A DNA stretch of 64,000 bases from Acetobacteraceae bacterium (GTDB lineage Bacteria; Pseudomonadota; Alphaproteobacteria; Acetobacterales; Acetobacteraceae), in the NCBI GenBank assembly GCA_024280945.1, contig JAMXLO010000002.1, forward strand, positions 99,825 through 163,824, given 5' to 3'. Both the position numbers and the translations under genes were made by a program. Shown in pieces: positions 1 through 7,946 of the stretch (positions are counted from its first letter, which is position 1; each line of letters opens with the position of its first letter). Under the pieces are notes generated by a model that saw nothing but the letters and a program-made list of their open reading frames with translations, ran no database searches and was not told the DNA's origin.

Positions 1-1105
1 GGCGGCACAGGTATGGTGTCGCCAGCGTGTTATCGACGATCAGCGGAAGACCGGCTTCGTGCGCAACCTTCGCCACCGCTTCCAGATCGACGATGATCCC
101 ACCGGGATTCGCCAGGCTCTCAAGAAAGATCGCCTTGCAGCGCGGCGTCAGCGCGCGACGAAAATTCTCCGGATCGTGCGGATCGACGAAATGGCAGGTC
201 CAGCCAAGCTTCTTGAAGGACAGGCCGAACTGGGTCAGCGATCCGCCATATAGGTTGCGTGATGCGACGAATTCGTCACCTTGCTCCATCATGGTGGCGA
301 AGGTGATGAACTGCGCCGCGTGGCCAGAGGCCGCTGCGCAGGCCGCTCGTCCGCCTTCCAGACTGGCGATGCGCTCTTCCAAGACCGCCACTGTCGGATT
401 GGTCAGCCGCGAGTAAATGTAGCCGAAATTGTGCAGGTTGAAGAGCGAAGCAGCGTGATCGACATCGTCGAACACGTAAGCCGTGGTCTGAAAGATCGGC
501 GTCGTGCGTGCGCCGGTAGTCGGATCTGGCGCCGCCCCCGCATGCACCGCGCGCGTCTCGAAACCATAGTTCACATTGGCAGACGGCAAGCTGCGCGGCT
601 TCGATTTGCGTTCTGTCGGAGCCTCCGGCGCCCGGTTGCGGATGATCCCCGAGTTCACGCCGCTCCACGACAATTCGCCACCGAGACGGCCGAACTCGAT
701 CTTGGGGCAGCGGTTCATGACCACTTCGATGCCGGTGGCTTCGGCGCGCGCAGCGGCCGCATCGTTGCGGACGCCAAGCTGCATCCACACTACCGCTGCA
801 CCGATCGCAATCGCATCGTCGACGATCGGCCCCGCCTGGTCCGAGGCGCGGAAGATGTCCACCATGTCGATCTTGTCGGGAATGTCGCGCAGGCTGGCGT
901 AGACCTTTTCGCCCAGCTGTTCCTGGCCGGCGGTGCCCGGGTTCACCGGAATGACCCGATAGCCTTTGCCCTGCAGATATTTCATCACGAAATAACTCGG
1001 GCGGTTCCAGTTGGATGACGCGCCAACCATCGCGATGGTGCGCACCGTCGACAGGATGCGGCGGATCTTCGCGTCAGAATACGGGATCGGATCGATCGCG
1101 GTCAT
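1..1105 (-). CDS. CoA-binding domain fused to O-acetylhomoserine aminocarboxypropyltransferase (partial, C-terminus cut)
   Basis: Translating back from the ATG at 1105-1103 gives 368 codons open to the left edge. A strong GGAGGA ribosome site precedes the start. Residues about 12-145 form a Rossmann CoA-binding domain of the YccU type (IAMVGAS near 24, VIPVNP near 51, MVDIFR near 81, MNRCPKIEFGR near 130). A short linker leads, from about 180, into the N-terminal part of a Cys/Met-metabolism PLP enzyme of the MetY type (FETRAVHAG, PIFQTTAYVF, YSRLTNPT, LEGG). MetY condenses O-acetylhomoserine with sulfide to make homocysteine. The PLP lysine lies outside the window. The two domains are in one frame with no stop, so this is a real fusion in this sequence. 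The CoA-binding part may regulate or bind an acyl-CoA, which is inference. Confidence 0.88.
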   Translation of the reverse strand, partial: MTAIDPIPYSDAKIRRILSTVRTIAMVGASSNWNRPSYFVMKYLQGKGYRVIPVNPGTAGQEQLGEKVYASLRDIPDKIDMVDIFRASDQAGPIVDDAIAIGAAVVWMQLGVRNDAAAARAEATGIEVVMNRCPKIEFGRLGGELSWSGVNSGIIRNRAPEAPTERKSKPRSLPSANVNYGFETRAVHAGAAPDPTTGARTTPIFQTTAYVFDDVDHAASLFNLHNFGYIYSRLTNPTVAVLEERIASLEGGRAACAAASGHAAQFITFATMMEQGDEFVASRNLYGGSLTQFGLSFKKLGWTCHFVDPHDPENFRRALTPRCKAIFLESLANPGGIIVDLEAVAKVAHEAGLPLIVDNTLATPYLCR

Positions 1106-1186
1106 GGCGTGTCCTCCAGAGATGTCGCCACAACGGGTACGGAGGACGCTTGCGTCCTCCGTGTCCCTTGGCAGCAGATGCTACTT

Positions 1187-2125
1187 CTATCGCGCCTGCT
1201 GGATCGCTGACAGGATCCACTGCCCGCCCGGCGAGCGGACGAACGTCCAAAGCTCGGTCGCCGTCACGTGCTCGTTCGGGTTGCCGTCCACGATCCGTCC
1301 GTTGGCATCCACCGTCACGTCGACCATCGAGAATCGCATCGCCACCGAGGCGTATTCCCGATTGCCCTCGCTCCACGCCTGTGCGAGGTCGCCTTGCAGC
1401 AGGCGCACATTCGTCACCTCGTTGCGCACGCCCCGGCTCGCCTGATCGGCCAATTGCTCGGAAAAGTAGCCGAGCATCTCCGGCGTCACCAACGCGCGCA
1501 GCGCGTTCAGGTCATGTCGGCTCCACGCGGCCTGGATCGCCTGCAGCTGCTGCTCGAACGCCTGGTAGTCCTGTGGGCCAATCTGCAACGGCGGCGGTCC
1601 GCTCGGTTGCGCAAAGCCTCCGCCCACCGGGGGTGCTCCGCTGCGCGCAAAGATGTTGGGGCCGCCGGCCAGCGCCGGCGAAGAGCGGCGGAACAGGCCG
1701 ATCAGGAAGCGCACCAACAGCACGATCAGGAAGATTTGCAGCAGGAATCCGAGGAAGCCGCCGAACCCCATCATGCCGCCGAAGAACCCGTGGCCAAGCA
1801 ACAGCCCGCCAAGCCCCGCGCCGATCAGGCCCCCCATCAACCCCGACATGAAGCCGGAGCGCGGCCCGTAGCCAGGTGCGTTATAGCCGCCGTACCCAGG
1901 GGAGGGATTGTTCGGCGTCACACTGCGCTGCATCGGCGCGGCCGCGTAGGGCGCGGTCCGCGTCGTCGGCGGAGACGACCATGTCATGCTGCCGCGGCTG
2001 CCGAACGAACTGCCACCGCCGGCGCGGGCATCCGCAAGGCCCGGCGCCAGCGCAAGGGCCAAGGCGGATACCGCCGCCAATCCCATGGACGTCCGTCGCA
2101 TCGCTTTTCTCTGTTTTGTGATCAT
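1187..2125 (-). CDS. TIM44-like domain protein, exported or membrane-anchored
   Basis: The 312-residue protein opens with a signal-like hydrophobic stretch (residues about 9-33, ending ADA) and then a Gly/Ser/Pro-rich low-complexity segment. A Gly-rich hydrophobic pair follows (about 90-145), which could be two membrane helices. The C-terminal 130 residues match the TIM44-like/Mba1 fold: an amphipathic helix (DYQAFEQQLQAIQAAW), then a mixed alpha/beta part ending near WTFVRS and WILSAIQQ. Bacterial members are membrane-associated with mostly unknown roles; mitochondrial TIM44 tethers Hsp70 to the import channel. An internal ATG at residue 9 (2101) is an alternative start. It lies 27 bases downstream of the PmbA-like gene and may be co-transcribed with it. 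Confidence 0.8.
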   Translation of the reverse strand: MITKQRKAMRRTSMGLAAVSALALALAPGLADARAGGGSSFGSRGSMTWSSPPTTRTAPYAAAPMQRSVTPNNPSPGYGGYNAPGYGPRSGFMSGLMGGLIGAGLGGLLLGHGFFGGMMGFGGFLGFLLQIFLIVLLVRFLIGLFRRSSPALAGGPNIFARSGAPPVGGGFAQPSGPPPLQIGPQDYQAFEQQLQAIQAAWSRHDLNALRALVTPEMLGYFSEQLADQASRGVRNEVTNVRLLQGDLAQAWSEGNREYASVAMRFSMVDVTVDANGRIVDGNPNEHVTATELWTFVRSPGGQWILSAIQQAR

Positions 2126-2151
2126 GCGCAGAAATATGGTGCTGGTGCGCC

Positions 2152-3483
2152 TCAGGCACCAGCCATCGTCATCCCTTCGACGCGGACGGTCGGCGCATCG
2201 GTGCCACGCCGGAACTGTAGATCGTTGGCCGCAGTCAGGTGCGCAAACATCTCCAGCAGATTGCTGGCGACGGTGATCTCCGCCACCGGCTCGGCGATCG
2301 CCCCGTTACGGATCATGAAGCCGGATGCGCCGCGGCTGTAGTCGCCCGTCACCCCGTTCACGCCCATGCCGATCATCTCGGTGATGTAGAGGCCCAGCTT
2401 GATGTCTGCCATCAGCTGCGCCGGGGCCATTTCCCCGGGCGAAAGACACAGGTTGGTTGGACCCGGTGCCGGTGGCCCACCTGTGCCGCGCGATGCATGG
2501 CCGGTGGACCGCATGCCAAGCTGTCGCGCCGACCGGCTGTCGAGCAGCCAGGTGGTCAGCACGCCCGCGGCCACGATGTCGCGCGCGGCGGTGGGAGTTC
2601 CTTCGCCGTCAAAGGCGCGCGAGCGCAGTCCGCGCACCCGGCGAGGATCGTCATGGATCCGTATCGTATCGGGGAAAACGCGCGTTCCCAGGCGATCTTT
2701 GAGAAATGTCGTGCCACGGGCGACCGACGCCCCGCTGATCGCTCCGATCAGGTGCCCGAGCAGGCTGCCCGCGACGCGGGGATCGAACACCACCGGCAGT
2801 TTCGCTGTCTTCGGCCGGGTGGGGTTCAGCCGGATGACAGCCCGTTCGCCGGCGCTGTGGCCGATCGCCGCGGGGTCATCGAGGTCGGCCAGGTACACTG
2901 TCGAGTGGTAGTCGTAGTCCCGCTGCATCGCTGTCCCGCTGCCAGCGAGTGCTGTGGCGGACACCGAGTGGCCGGTGCGCGCATGACGCCCGGCGAAACC
3001 AGCCGAGGTAACCAGGAATGCCTCGGTGCGCGAGAAACCAGCCTCTGCGCCCTCCGAGTTGGTGACCCCGGACACCGCCAATGCGGCCTCTTCGGCGGCC
3101 GCGGCGCGGTTCATCAGGTCCTCGGTGGATGGCTCCGTCGGGTCTTCCAGGTCCAGCGCCACCGGCTCCGGCGGAGCGGCGGTCTCGGCGAGACCGGCAT
3201 ATGGATCTTCTGGCACCACTCTCGCCATGGCGATCGCCCTCTCGGCGAGTTCGGTGAAGCTGGCAGGGTCGATGGCGCTGGAGGACACGATCGCCGCCCG
3301 CTGCCCGAGGAATACGCGCAGCCCCACATCGCGGCCTTCGGATCGCTCTGCATGCTCCGTCTTGCCTAACCGGCGCTGCACGCCGATGGCCGTGCCGGAG
3401 ATCAGCACCGCGTCCGCCGCATCCGCGCCAGCCGCGCGGGCCCGACCGATCAGGTCAGCGAGGAGGTCGAGCGGTTCAGGCAT
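2152..3483 (-). CDS. pmbA: TldD/PmbA family protein (PmbA/TldE-like)
   Basis: The 443-residue product has the family's usual length. It contains PmbA landmarks: an N-terminal alpha/beta part with GTAIGVQRRLGKTEHAE, a middle SNSEGAEAGF-like segment, and a C-terminal beta region with ARGTTFLKDRLG, GTGGPPAPG and GVNGVTGDYSRGASGFMIRNG. TldD/TldE form a heterodimeric metalloprotease that degrades unfolded peptides and matures modified peptides such as microcin B17. The TldE partner lacks the metal-binding histidines, as here. The ATG at 3483 is chosen because GGGAG lies just upstream. A longer reading to 3747 overlaps the PIN gene and looks non-coding. No tldD partner is in the window. Confidence 0.9.
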   Translation of the reverse strand: MPEPLDLLADLIGRARAAGADAADAVLISGTAIGVQRRLGKTEHAERSEGRDVGLRVFLGQRAAIVSSSAIDPASFTELAERAIAMARVVPEDPYAGLAETAAPPEPVALDLEDPTEPSTEDLMNRAAAAEEAALAVSGVTNSEGAEAGFSRTEAFLVTSAGFAGRHARTGHSVSATALAGSGTAMQRDYDYHSTVYLADLDDPAAIGHSAGERAVIRLNPTRPKTAKLPVVFDPRVAGSLLGHLIGAISGASVARGTTFLKDRLGTRVFPDTIRIHDDPRRVRGLRSRAFDGEGTPTAARDIVAAGVLTTWLLDSRSARQLGMRSTGHASRGTGGPPAPGPTNLCLSPGEMAPAQLMADIKLGLYITEMIGMGVNGVTGDYSRGASGFMIRNGAIAEPVAEITVASNLLEMFAHLTAANDLQFRRGTDAPTVRVEGMTMAGA

Positions 3484-3511
3484 TGTGAGCTCCCTGCTCC
3501 ATTCGTTTTCT

Positions 3512-3901
3512 TCATATGGCCCTGACAAGCGGAGAATAAGGAATGAGCTTTCTGTCGACCGTGTAGAGATGAACAGGCTCCGACATCGCTTGTGCGACAA
3601 TGGCGCGATCGAACGGATCGCGATGATGCATTGGTAGATTGGCGAGAGCGGCGGCGGCTTGCCAGCGCAGTGGCAACTCGACAAACCCGGTCGAGATGGC
3701 CGATGAGGCGATGTCCTCTGGTCGAACCGCGAAACTGATTTTGCCAAGCCGTGCCTTGATGGCGATTTCCCAAATGCTCACCACGCTGAACACGATCTCG
3801 TTGGTGGGATCCTGAAGCAGGTCGCGCATATCGGCCGGTAATCGGCCGTACTCGTCGAGAGCCCAAATCAGCAGATGCGTATCCAACAGGGCCCGTGTCA
3901 C
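3512..3901 (-). CDS. vapC: PIN-domain toxin, VapC-like
   Basis: The 129-residue protein carries the PIN nuclease acidic residues: Asp7 in ALLDTHLLIW, Glu45 in SIWEIAIK, and Asp95 plus Asp98 in HRDPFDRAIVAQA. This is the subfamily often paired with Phd/YefM antitoxins. Such toxins are Mg-dependent RNases that cut tRNA or rRNA. The gene starts with GTG, and its first bases overlap the antitoxin stop in a GTGA arrangement, the usual translational coupling of type II modules. The pair sits as an isolated insertion between the pmbA-like and M16 genes. Confidence 0.92.
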   Translation of the reverse strand: MTRALLDTHLLIWALDEYGRLPADMRDLLQDPTNEIVFSVVSIWEIAIKARLGKISFAVRPEDIASSAISTGFVELPLRWQAAAALANLPMHHRDPFDRAIVAQAMSEPVHLYTVDRKLIPYSPLVRAI

Positions 3902-4134
3902 CGTCCCTCGAATTCGGCGATGATCTCGTCAGGCAGAGGGTCGTCGAAATCATCCGAAACATGGAGTTGGCCGGCCAGTATGCCCAGCTTCCGCGGCTCC
4001 CGCTTCGGCTCGATCGGCACCAGACGCGCCACCGGTTTTCCCGCCTTGGCGATAATGACTTCCTCGCCAGCGACCGCCGCGTCGAGTAACCGCGACAACT
4101 GACTCTTCGCGGCATGGATGTTGACTGTAGGCAT
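3898..4134 (-). CDS. Phd/YefM-type antitoxin of the VapC-like toxin
   Basis: The 78-residue protein begins MPTVNIHAAKSQLSRLLDA, the DNA-binding N-terminal fold of Phd/YefM antitoxins. It continues EEVIIAKAGKPVARLVPI and ends in an acidic tail rich in Asp and Glu that would wrap the toxin. The ATG at 4134 is preferred over an upstream TTG because a GGACGG site precedes it and the family normally begins at this point. The antitoxin is expected to neutralise the downstream nuclease and to repress the shared promoter in the gap 4135-4182. Confidence 0.9.
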   Translation of the reverse strand: MPTVNIHAAKSQLSRLLDAAVAGEEVIIAKAGKPVARLVPIEPKREPRKLGILAGQLHVSDDFDDPLPDEIIAEFEGR

Positions 4135-4182
4135 CGACCCGTCCAAAGACTTAGCTAAGCGTAGTCCGGACGCCGCGGTGGT

Positions 4183-5475
4183 TCAAGCCGCCAGTCGTTC
4201 TACGATATCCCCAAGCGCCGGGACCCTCTCCGCCGGACCCATCGTCGCCAGCGTCGGTGTCCCGCGAAACAGCCGCGTGGCGGCGCGGCACACGTCGGCG
4301 GTGGTGACTGCATTCAGCTTCGCCACCGTCTCCGCGGTCGGCACCACCCGACCGAATACCTGCAACTGCCGAGCGAGTTGCTCGCAACGGCTGCCCGTGC
4401 TCTCCAGGGACATCAGCAAACTGGCCTTTACCTGCGCGCGAGCACGCGCCAGCTCCGGCTCGGTCACCTCGCTCTGGACCTTGCGCAGTTCCTCGAGCGT
4501 GATGGGTACAAGCTCCTCGGCCTCGCTCTCACCGGTGCCGGCATAGATTCCGAACAAGCCACCGTCGAGGAAGGGAGAGCTGAACGAGTAGATCGAGTAC
4601 ACCAAGCCCCGCTTCTCTCGCACCTCCTGGAACAGCCGGGACGACATACCACCCCCCAGCAGCGTCGAGAGCAGCAGCGCCGGATAGTAGTCGCGGTCGC
4701 CGTAGCCAACCGACGGGAAGCCCAGAACGATGTGCACCTGATCCAGGTCGCGCGCTTCGCGGAACTCCCCACCGCCGTACCGCGCCGGCAGCATTTCCGG
4801 GACCGGGTCGAGCGACAGATCGGCAAAATGCTGGTTGACCAGGTCCAGGATCTGCTCGTGCCGCAGCGCACCGGCGGCAGCGACCACAACATTGGGCGCC
4901 GCATAGTGCCGCCGCATATACCCGGTCAGTGTGGTCCGGGGCATCGACCGGATCCCGTCTTCGGACCCCAGCACTGGCCGCCCCAGGGGCTGGCCGGGGT
5001 AGGCATGTTCCTGAAAGTGGTCGAATATGATGTCGTCCGGCGTGTCGTTCGCCTGACCGATCTCCTGCAGGATCACGCCCCGCTCCCGTTCCAGCTCCTC
5101 CGGCTCAAAAGTGGAGTGGGTCAGGATGTCGCCGATGATGTCGGCGGCCAGCGCGGTATCCTCCTTCAGAACCTTGACGTAATAGGCGGTCTGCTCCCGC
5201 GCGGTATAGGCATTGATATGGCCGCCCACCGCTTCGATCTCTTCGGCAATCTGCGCTGCCGCCCGCCGCTCGGTCCCCTTGAAGGCCATGTGTTCCAGAA
5301 AGTGGGAGACGCCGTTCTCAGCCTCCTGCTCATGCCGCGAGCCGGTCGCCACATAGGCCCCCAGCGACACCGTCTCGACCCGCTCCATGCGTTCGGTGAC
5401 GACAGTCAGGCCAGAGGGCAAGCGGGTCAGCTGGATGGCTTGGTTCACGGGCAGGTTCCTGATTGTATCGCTCAT
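4183..5475 (-). CDS. M16 zinc peptidase (mitochondrial processing peptidase-like)
   Basis: The 430-residue protein has the inverted zinc motif HFLEH at residues 58-62 inside GVSHFLEHMAFKGTERR, which is typical of the beta-MPP/PepR branch. The N-terminal domain continues AVGGHINAYTAREQTAYY. The C-terminal half has the non-catalytic M16 fold with GGGMSSRLFQEVREKRGLVYSIYSF. Such enzymes degrade small peptides or process presequence-like substrates in the cytoplasm or periplasm. No signal peptide is seen. In many alphaproteobacteria the gene follows threonine synthase; that neighbour is not present here. Confidence 0.93.
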   Translation of the reverse strand: MSDTIRNLPVNQAIQLTRLPSGLTVVTERMERVETVSLGAYVATGSRHEQEAENGVSHFLEHMAFKGTERRAAAQIAEEIEAVGGHINAYTAREQTAYYVKVLKEDTALAADIIGDILTHSTFEPEELERERGVILQEIGQANDTPDDIIFDHFQEHAYPGQPLGRPVLGSEDGIRSMPRTTLTGYMRRHYAAPNVVVAAAGALRHEQILDLVNQHFADLSLDPVPEMLPARYGGGEFREARDLDQVHIVLGFPSVGYGDRDYYPALLLSTLLGGGMSSRLFQEVREKRGLVYSIYSFSSPFLDGGLFGIYAGTGESEAEELVPITLEELRKVQSEVTEPELARARAQVKASLLMSLESTGSRCEQLARQLQVFGRVVPTAETVAKLNAVTTADVCRAATRLFRGTPTLATMGPAERVPALGDIVERLAA

Positions 5476-5543
5476 CAGTAGGTCGGCGAGGCGGCCAGTT
5501 TCAATGGCTGACCGGCTGCGCCGATCCCTTCACCTACCGCAAT

Positions 5544-6419
5544 TCAGTGCAACCGCACGAACTTGTCCACACTCCGATCCACTGTCAGCCCAGCATAGAC
5601 GTTGCCGTGCGAGTCCACTCCCACGCCGTGCACGTGGCGGCTCTCCATTCGAGCCAGCACGTTTCCCTTGGAATCGCGCACGCAGACGTATGCCGGTTTG
5701 TCGCCGTCTTCCTGTTCAGCGATGTAGAAGTTGCCATCCTTGCCGCGGGTAATGTCGTTCGGGCCGCCCATGCCGGTCCACTGGCCCAAGAACTTGCCGT
5801 CCGGCGAGAAGATCTGAATGCGCTTGTTCGACCGGTCGGCTACGTACAGGTTGCCGTCCGGATCGAAGGCAATGCTGTGCGGCAGATGGAACTCGCCCTG
5901 CCCTTTGCCCGGCGTGCCCCATGATGCGACCAGCCGGCCCTCTCGCGTGAAGCGGTGCACCCGCGCGTTGCGATAACCGTCGGTCACGTAGATGGCACCA
6001 TTGGGATGCGCCAGCATCTCGGTTGGGTGATTGAACGGCCCGGCCGCTCGCTGCGCGAGCCAGGGCGACCCAGTGCAGCCGGTGTCGGAGTGCACGCCGC
6101 GCTGCCCCAGTTCCAGCAGTGGCTTGCCGTCCAGTGTGAACGATTTCGCGACTGAGTCGGAACGGTCGGTTGTATACACGATGTCATCGATGATCTTCAG
6201 GCCGTGCGGGTCGGTGACCTCGCCGGACCCCCAGGCGCCCAGGTACTTGCCGTCCGGATCGAACACCACCACCGGCGGGTTCTTGCGCTGGAAGACGTAG
6301 ATGCGATCCTGCGAATCCGTCGCCACCCGGCTGACGATGCCGAGCGATTCGCCTGGCGGCATCTTGACGAAATCGCGGATCACCTCATAGCGATAGTCGC
6401 CTGTGCCAACCTGTGTCAT
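5544..6419 (-). CDS. NHL-repeat six-bladed beta-propeller protein
   Basis: The 291-residue protein consists of repeated propeller strands: GIVSRVATDSQDRIYVFQR, DPHGLKIIDDIVYTTD, HPTEMLAHPNGAIYVTDGY, LPHSIAFDPDGNLYVADRS, GPNDITRGKDGNFYIAEQ, and HGVGVDSHGNVYAGL. It resembles the peptidyl-alpha-hydroxyglycine amidating lyase-like/NHL family, whose bacterial members are usually of unknown function. The start at 6419 is supported by GGAGGAG just upstream; a longer reading to 7370 would overlap the DUF2182 gene. It appears to be the last gene of a DUF1326-DUF2182-NHL operon. No signal peptide is visible. Confidence 0.82.
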   Translation of the reverse strand: MTQVGTGDYRYEVIRDFVKMPPGESLGIVSRVATDSQDRIYVFQRKNPPVVVFDPDGKYLGAWGSGEVTDPHGLKIIDDIVYTTDRSDSVAKSFTLDGKPLLELGQRGVHSDTGCTGSPWLAQRAAGPFNHPTEMLAHPNGAIYVTDGYRNARVHRFTREGRLVASWGTPGKGQGEFHLPHSIAFDPDGNLYVADRSNKRIQIFSPDGKFLGQWTGMGGPNDITRGKDGNFYIAEQEDGDKPAYVCVRDSKGNVLARMESRHVHGVGVDSHGNVYAGLTVDRSVDKFVRLH

Positions 6420-6436
6420 TTCACACTCCTCCCGGA

Positions 6437-7186
6437 TCATTGGGCTAACAGCCACACGCCAAACAACATCATCGCCCCGCCACCGATCCGTTCGATCCGA
6501 ACGCCAACCGGCAGCAACTTCTCGGCGAATACAAAGACCGCGATCGCGGCAACCCAGAGCAGGTTCATCACCCCCGCCGCAAACAGCAACGCCATCAGGA
6601 GCCAGCAGCAGCCTAGGCAATACAACCCGTGTTCGGCGCCCATGCGCAATGCCCCCGCCCATCCGTCGCGCCAGTGGTTCAGCAGGAAAGCGAATGGTGA
6701 CCGGCAATGACTGAGACAGGCATGCTTCAGCGGCGTGAATTGATAAATCCCCGCCATAACGAACAGAATGCCACCGAGTACCGAATTCCCCATGGCCAGC
6801 GCCGGCGACAGCAGCGCATAGTGTTGCAGTGCCCATTGCGCTGCGGTCGCCGCCAGGCTGAACGCACCCCAAACCAGCAGGTAGCCGGCGACGAACAGCA
6901 CCATTGGCACGTAGGTTCCGTCGCGCTCGCGTTTGCGCCGCTGGAGCGTGCCGAAGGTCAGGATCATCGGCGCGGCACCTGGCAACATCATGCCAAGCAT
7001 CATCACCCACCACATGGCGAACACCCAGGGCACGGCGAAGGGCATCGCCATGCCTGGCATGTCGGGCATATCGCCCATTGCCATGTCCATGCCTTGGCGC
7101 GCAGTGAACAAGTACAGCCAGGCGATGGCCGTCACGGCGGCGATCGCCAGGAGCGGCATGATGCGGCCCTGGCGCAGCAGGTTCAT
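6437..7186 (-). CDS. DUF2182 membrane protein (predicted metal-binding)
   Basis: The 249-residue integral membrane protein has about six hydrophobic helices. A Met/Asp-rich loop (residues about 32-48, MDMAMGDMPDMPGMAM) and a conserved Cys/His cluster (KHACLSHCRSP, GLYCLGCCW) suggest metal contacts, possibly copper; that is inference from composition. The family (COG5486) is annotated only as a predicted metal-binding membrane protein and is commonly found next to DUF1326, as here with a 5-base gap. The two proteins probably act together at the membrane. Confidence 0.86.
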   Translation of the reverse strand: MNLLRQGRIMPLLAIAAVTAIAWLYLFTARQGMDMAMGDMPDMPGMAMPFAVPWVFAMWWVMMLGMMLPGAAPMILTFGTLQRRKRERDGTYVPMVLFVAGYLLVWGAFSLAATAAQWALQHYALLSPALAMGNSVLGGILFVMAGIYQFTPLKHACLSHCRSPFAFLLNHWRDGWAGALRMGAEHGLYCLGCCWLLMALLFAAGVMNLLWVAAIAVFVFAEKLLPVGVRIERIGGGAMMLFGVWLLAQ

Positions 7187-7191
7187 AGGGG

Positions 7192-7809
7192 TTACGCCGC
7201 CCAGGAAAATGCGGCGAAGTGGCCGTTGTTGCCTTTGCCAGCCATATCCAGATCAAGGCCGAACCCGTGCAGATGAAACTGGTTCGCACGCGCCAGCGCC
7301 AACCGCCGATTTGCCGGATGCGCCGTGTTGTCGATAAAGAACGGTTCGCCACCGCGGTTGCGCGACGCAACGCCCTCGATCTCGAACGACAACATGTCCG
7401 GGATATTGACCGAGCGCTTCAGCCCCTCGGTCTTGAACTCGATCGGCTTGAACTGCACGCCACGAAAGTCGCTCACCAGATTGCTCCGGATCATGCCTGG
7501 CGTGCCACCCGCCTCGCCGGAGACGATCGGCGCCAATGCGGCACGCTGCGCCGCGTTGGCCCGATCGTCCACCACGCCGGCGAACACCCAGTCGCCATCG
7601 GCCATGATCTTCCCGGAGCGGATCAGCAGCGCGAAGCACAGCCCGGAGAGGTCAGTAGCGCCGCGCACGCCCTGGTCGATGCGGAAGATCAGCGCGGCGG
7701 TGCAGTGATCATGCGTCACCTCGCCCTGCGGATTGGTGTAGATGCAGGGACACAAGTAATCGCAGTTGCAGCTCTCCATGTACTCGCCGCTTATCTCCCA
7801 GTCTGGCAT
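7192..7809 (-). CDS. DUF1326 domain protein
   Basis: The 205-residue protein opens with the family hallmark CNCDYLCPC (Cys14, 16, 20, 22) and continues GEVTHDHCTAALIFRID and SGKIMADGDWVFAGVVDD. The four closely spaced cysteines look suited to binding a soft metal. No signal peptide is present. The gene begins a minus-strand group with the DUF2182 membrane protein and the NHL propeller. Function is unknown; a metal-handling or thiol role is inference. Confidence 0.85.
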   Translation of the reverse strand: MPDWEISGEYMESCNCDYLCPCIYTNPQGEVTHDHCTAALIFRIDQGVRGATDLSGLCFALLIRSGKIMADGDWVFAGVVDDRANAAQRAALAPIVSGEAGGTPGMIRSNLVSDFRGVQFKPIEFKTEGLKRSVNIPDMLSFEIEGVASRNRGGEPFFIDNTAHPANRRLALARANQFHLHGFGLDLDMAGKGNNGHFAAFSWAA

Positions 7810-7833
7810 CGTTCCCTCCTAGAGGCCTGGCGC

Positions 7834-7930
7834 TGTCATTGCGACCCCCGCATAAGCGGGGCGAAGCAATCCCTATGGCGGTGCGCTTCGTCTCCGAGCT
7901 TGCTTCGTCGCCGCGCTCCTCGCAATGACA
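7834..7930. repeat. 97-bp palindromic element with 11-bp terminal inverted repeats
   Basis: The element is bounded by TGTCATTGCGA at 7834-7844 and its exact reverse complement TCGCAATGACA at 7920-7930. Internal parts are also partly palindromic (GCGAAGCAATCC on one side, GCTTGCTTCGTCGC on the other). It sits in the gap between the DUF1326 gene and the LLM monooxygenase, both transcribed leftward. The ends resemble a dispersed intergenic repeat common in alphaproteobacteria. As RNA it would fold into a long hairpin that could act as a terminator or stabiliser. Confidence 0.8.
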
Positions 7931-7946
7931 CGCAAATGTTGGTGCA

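Noticed and set aside
2152..3747. Longer N-terminus for the PmbA-like protein
   Set aside because: The added part overlaps the PIN toxin gene antisense-free reading and lacks similarity; a strong ribosome site marks the start at 3483.
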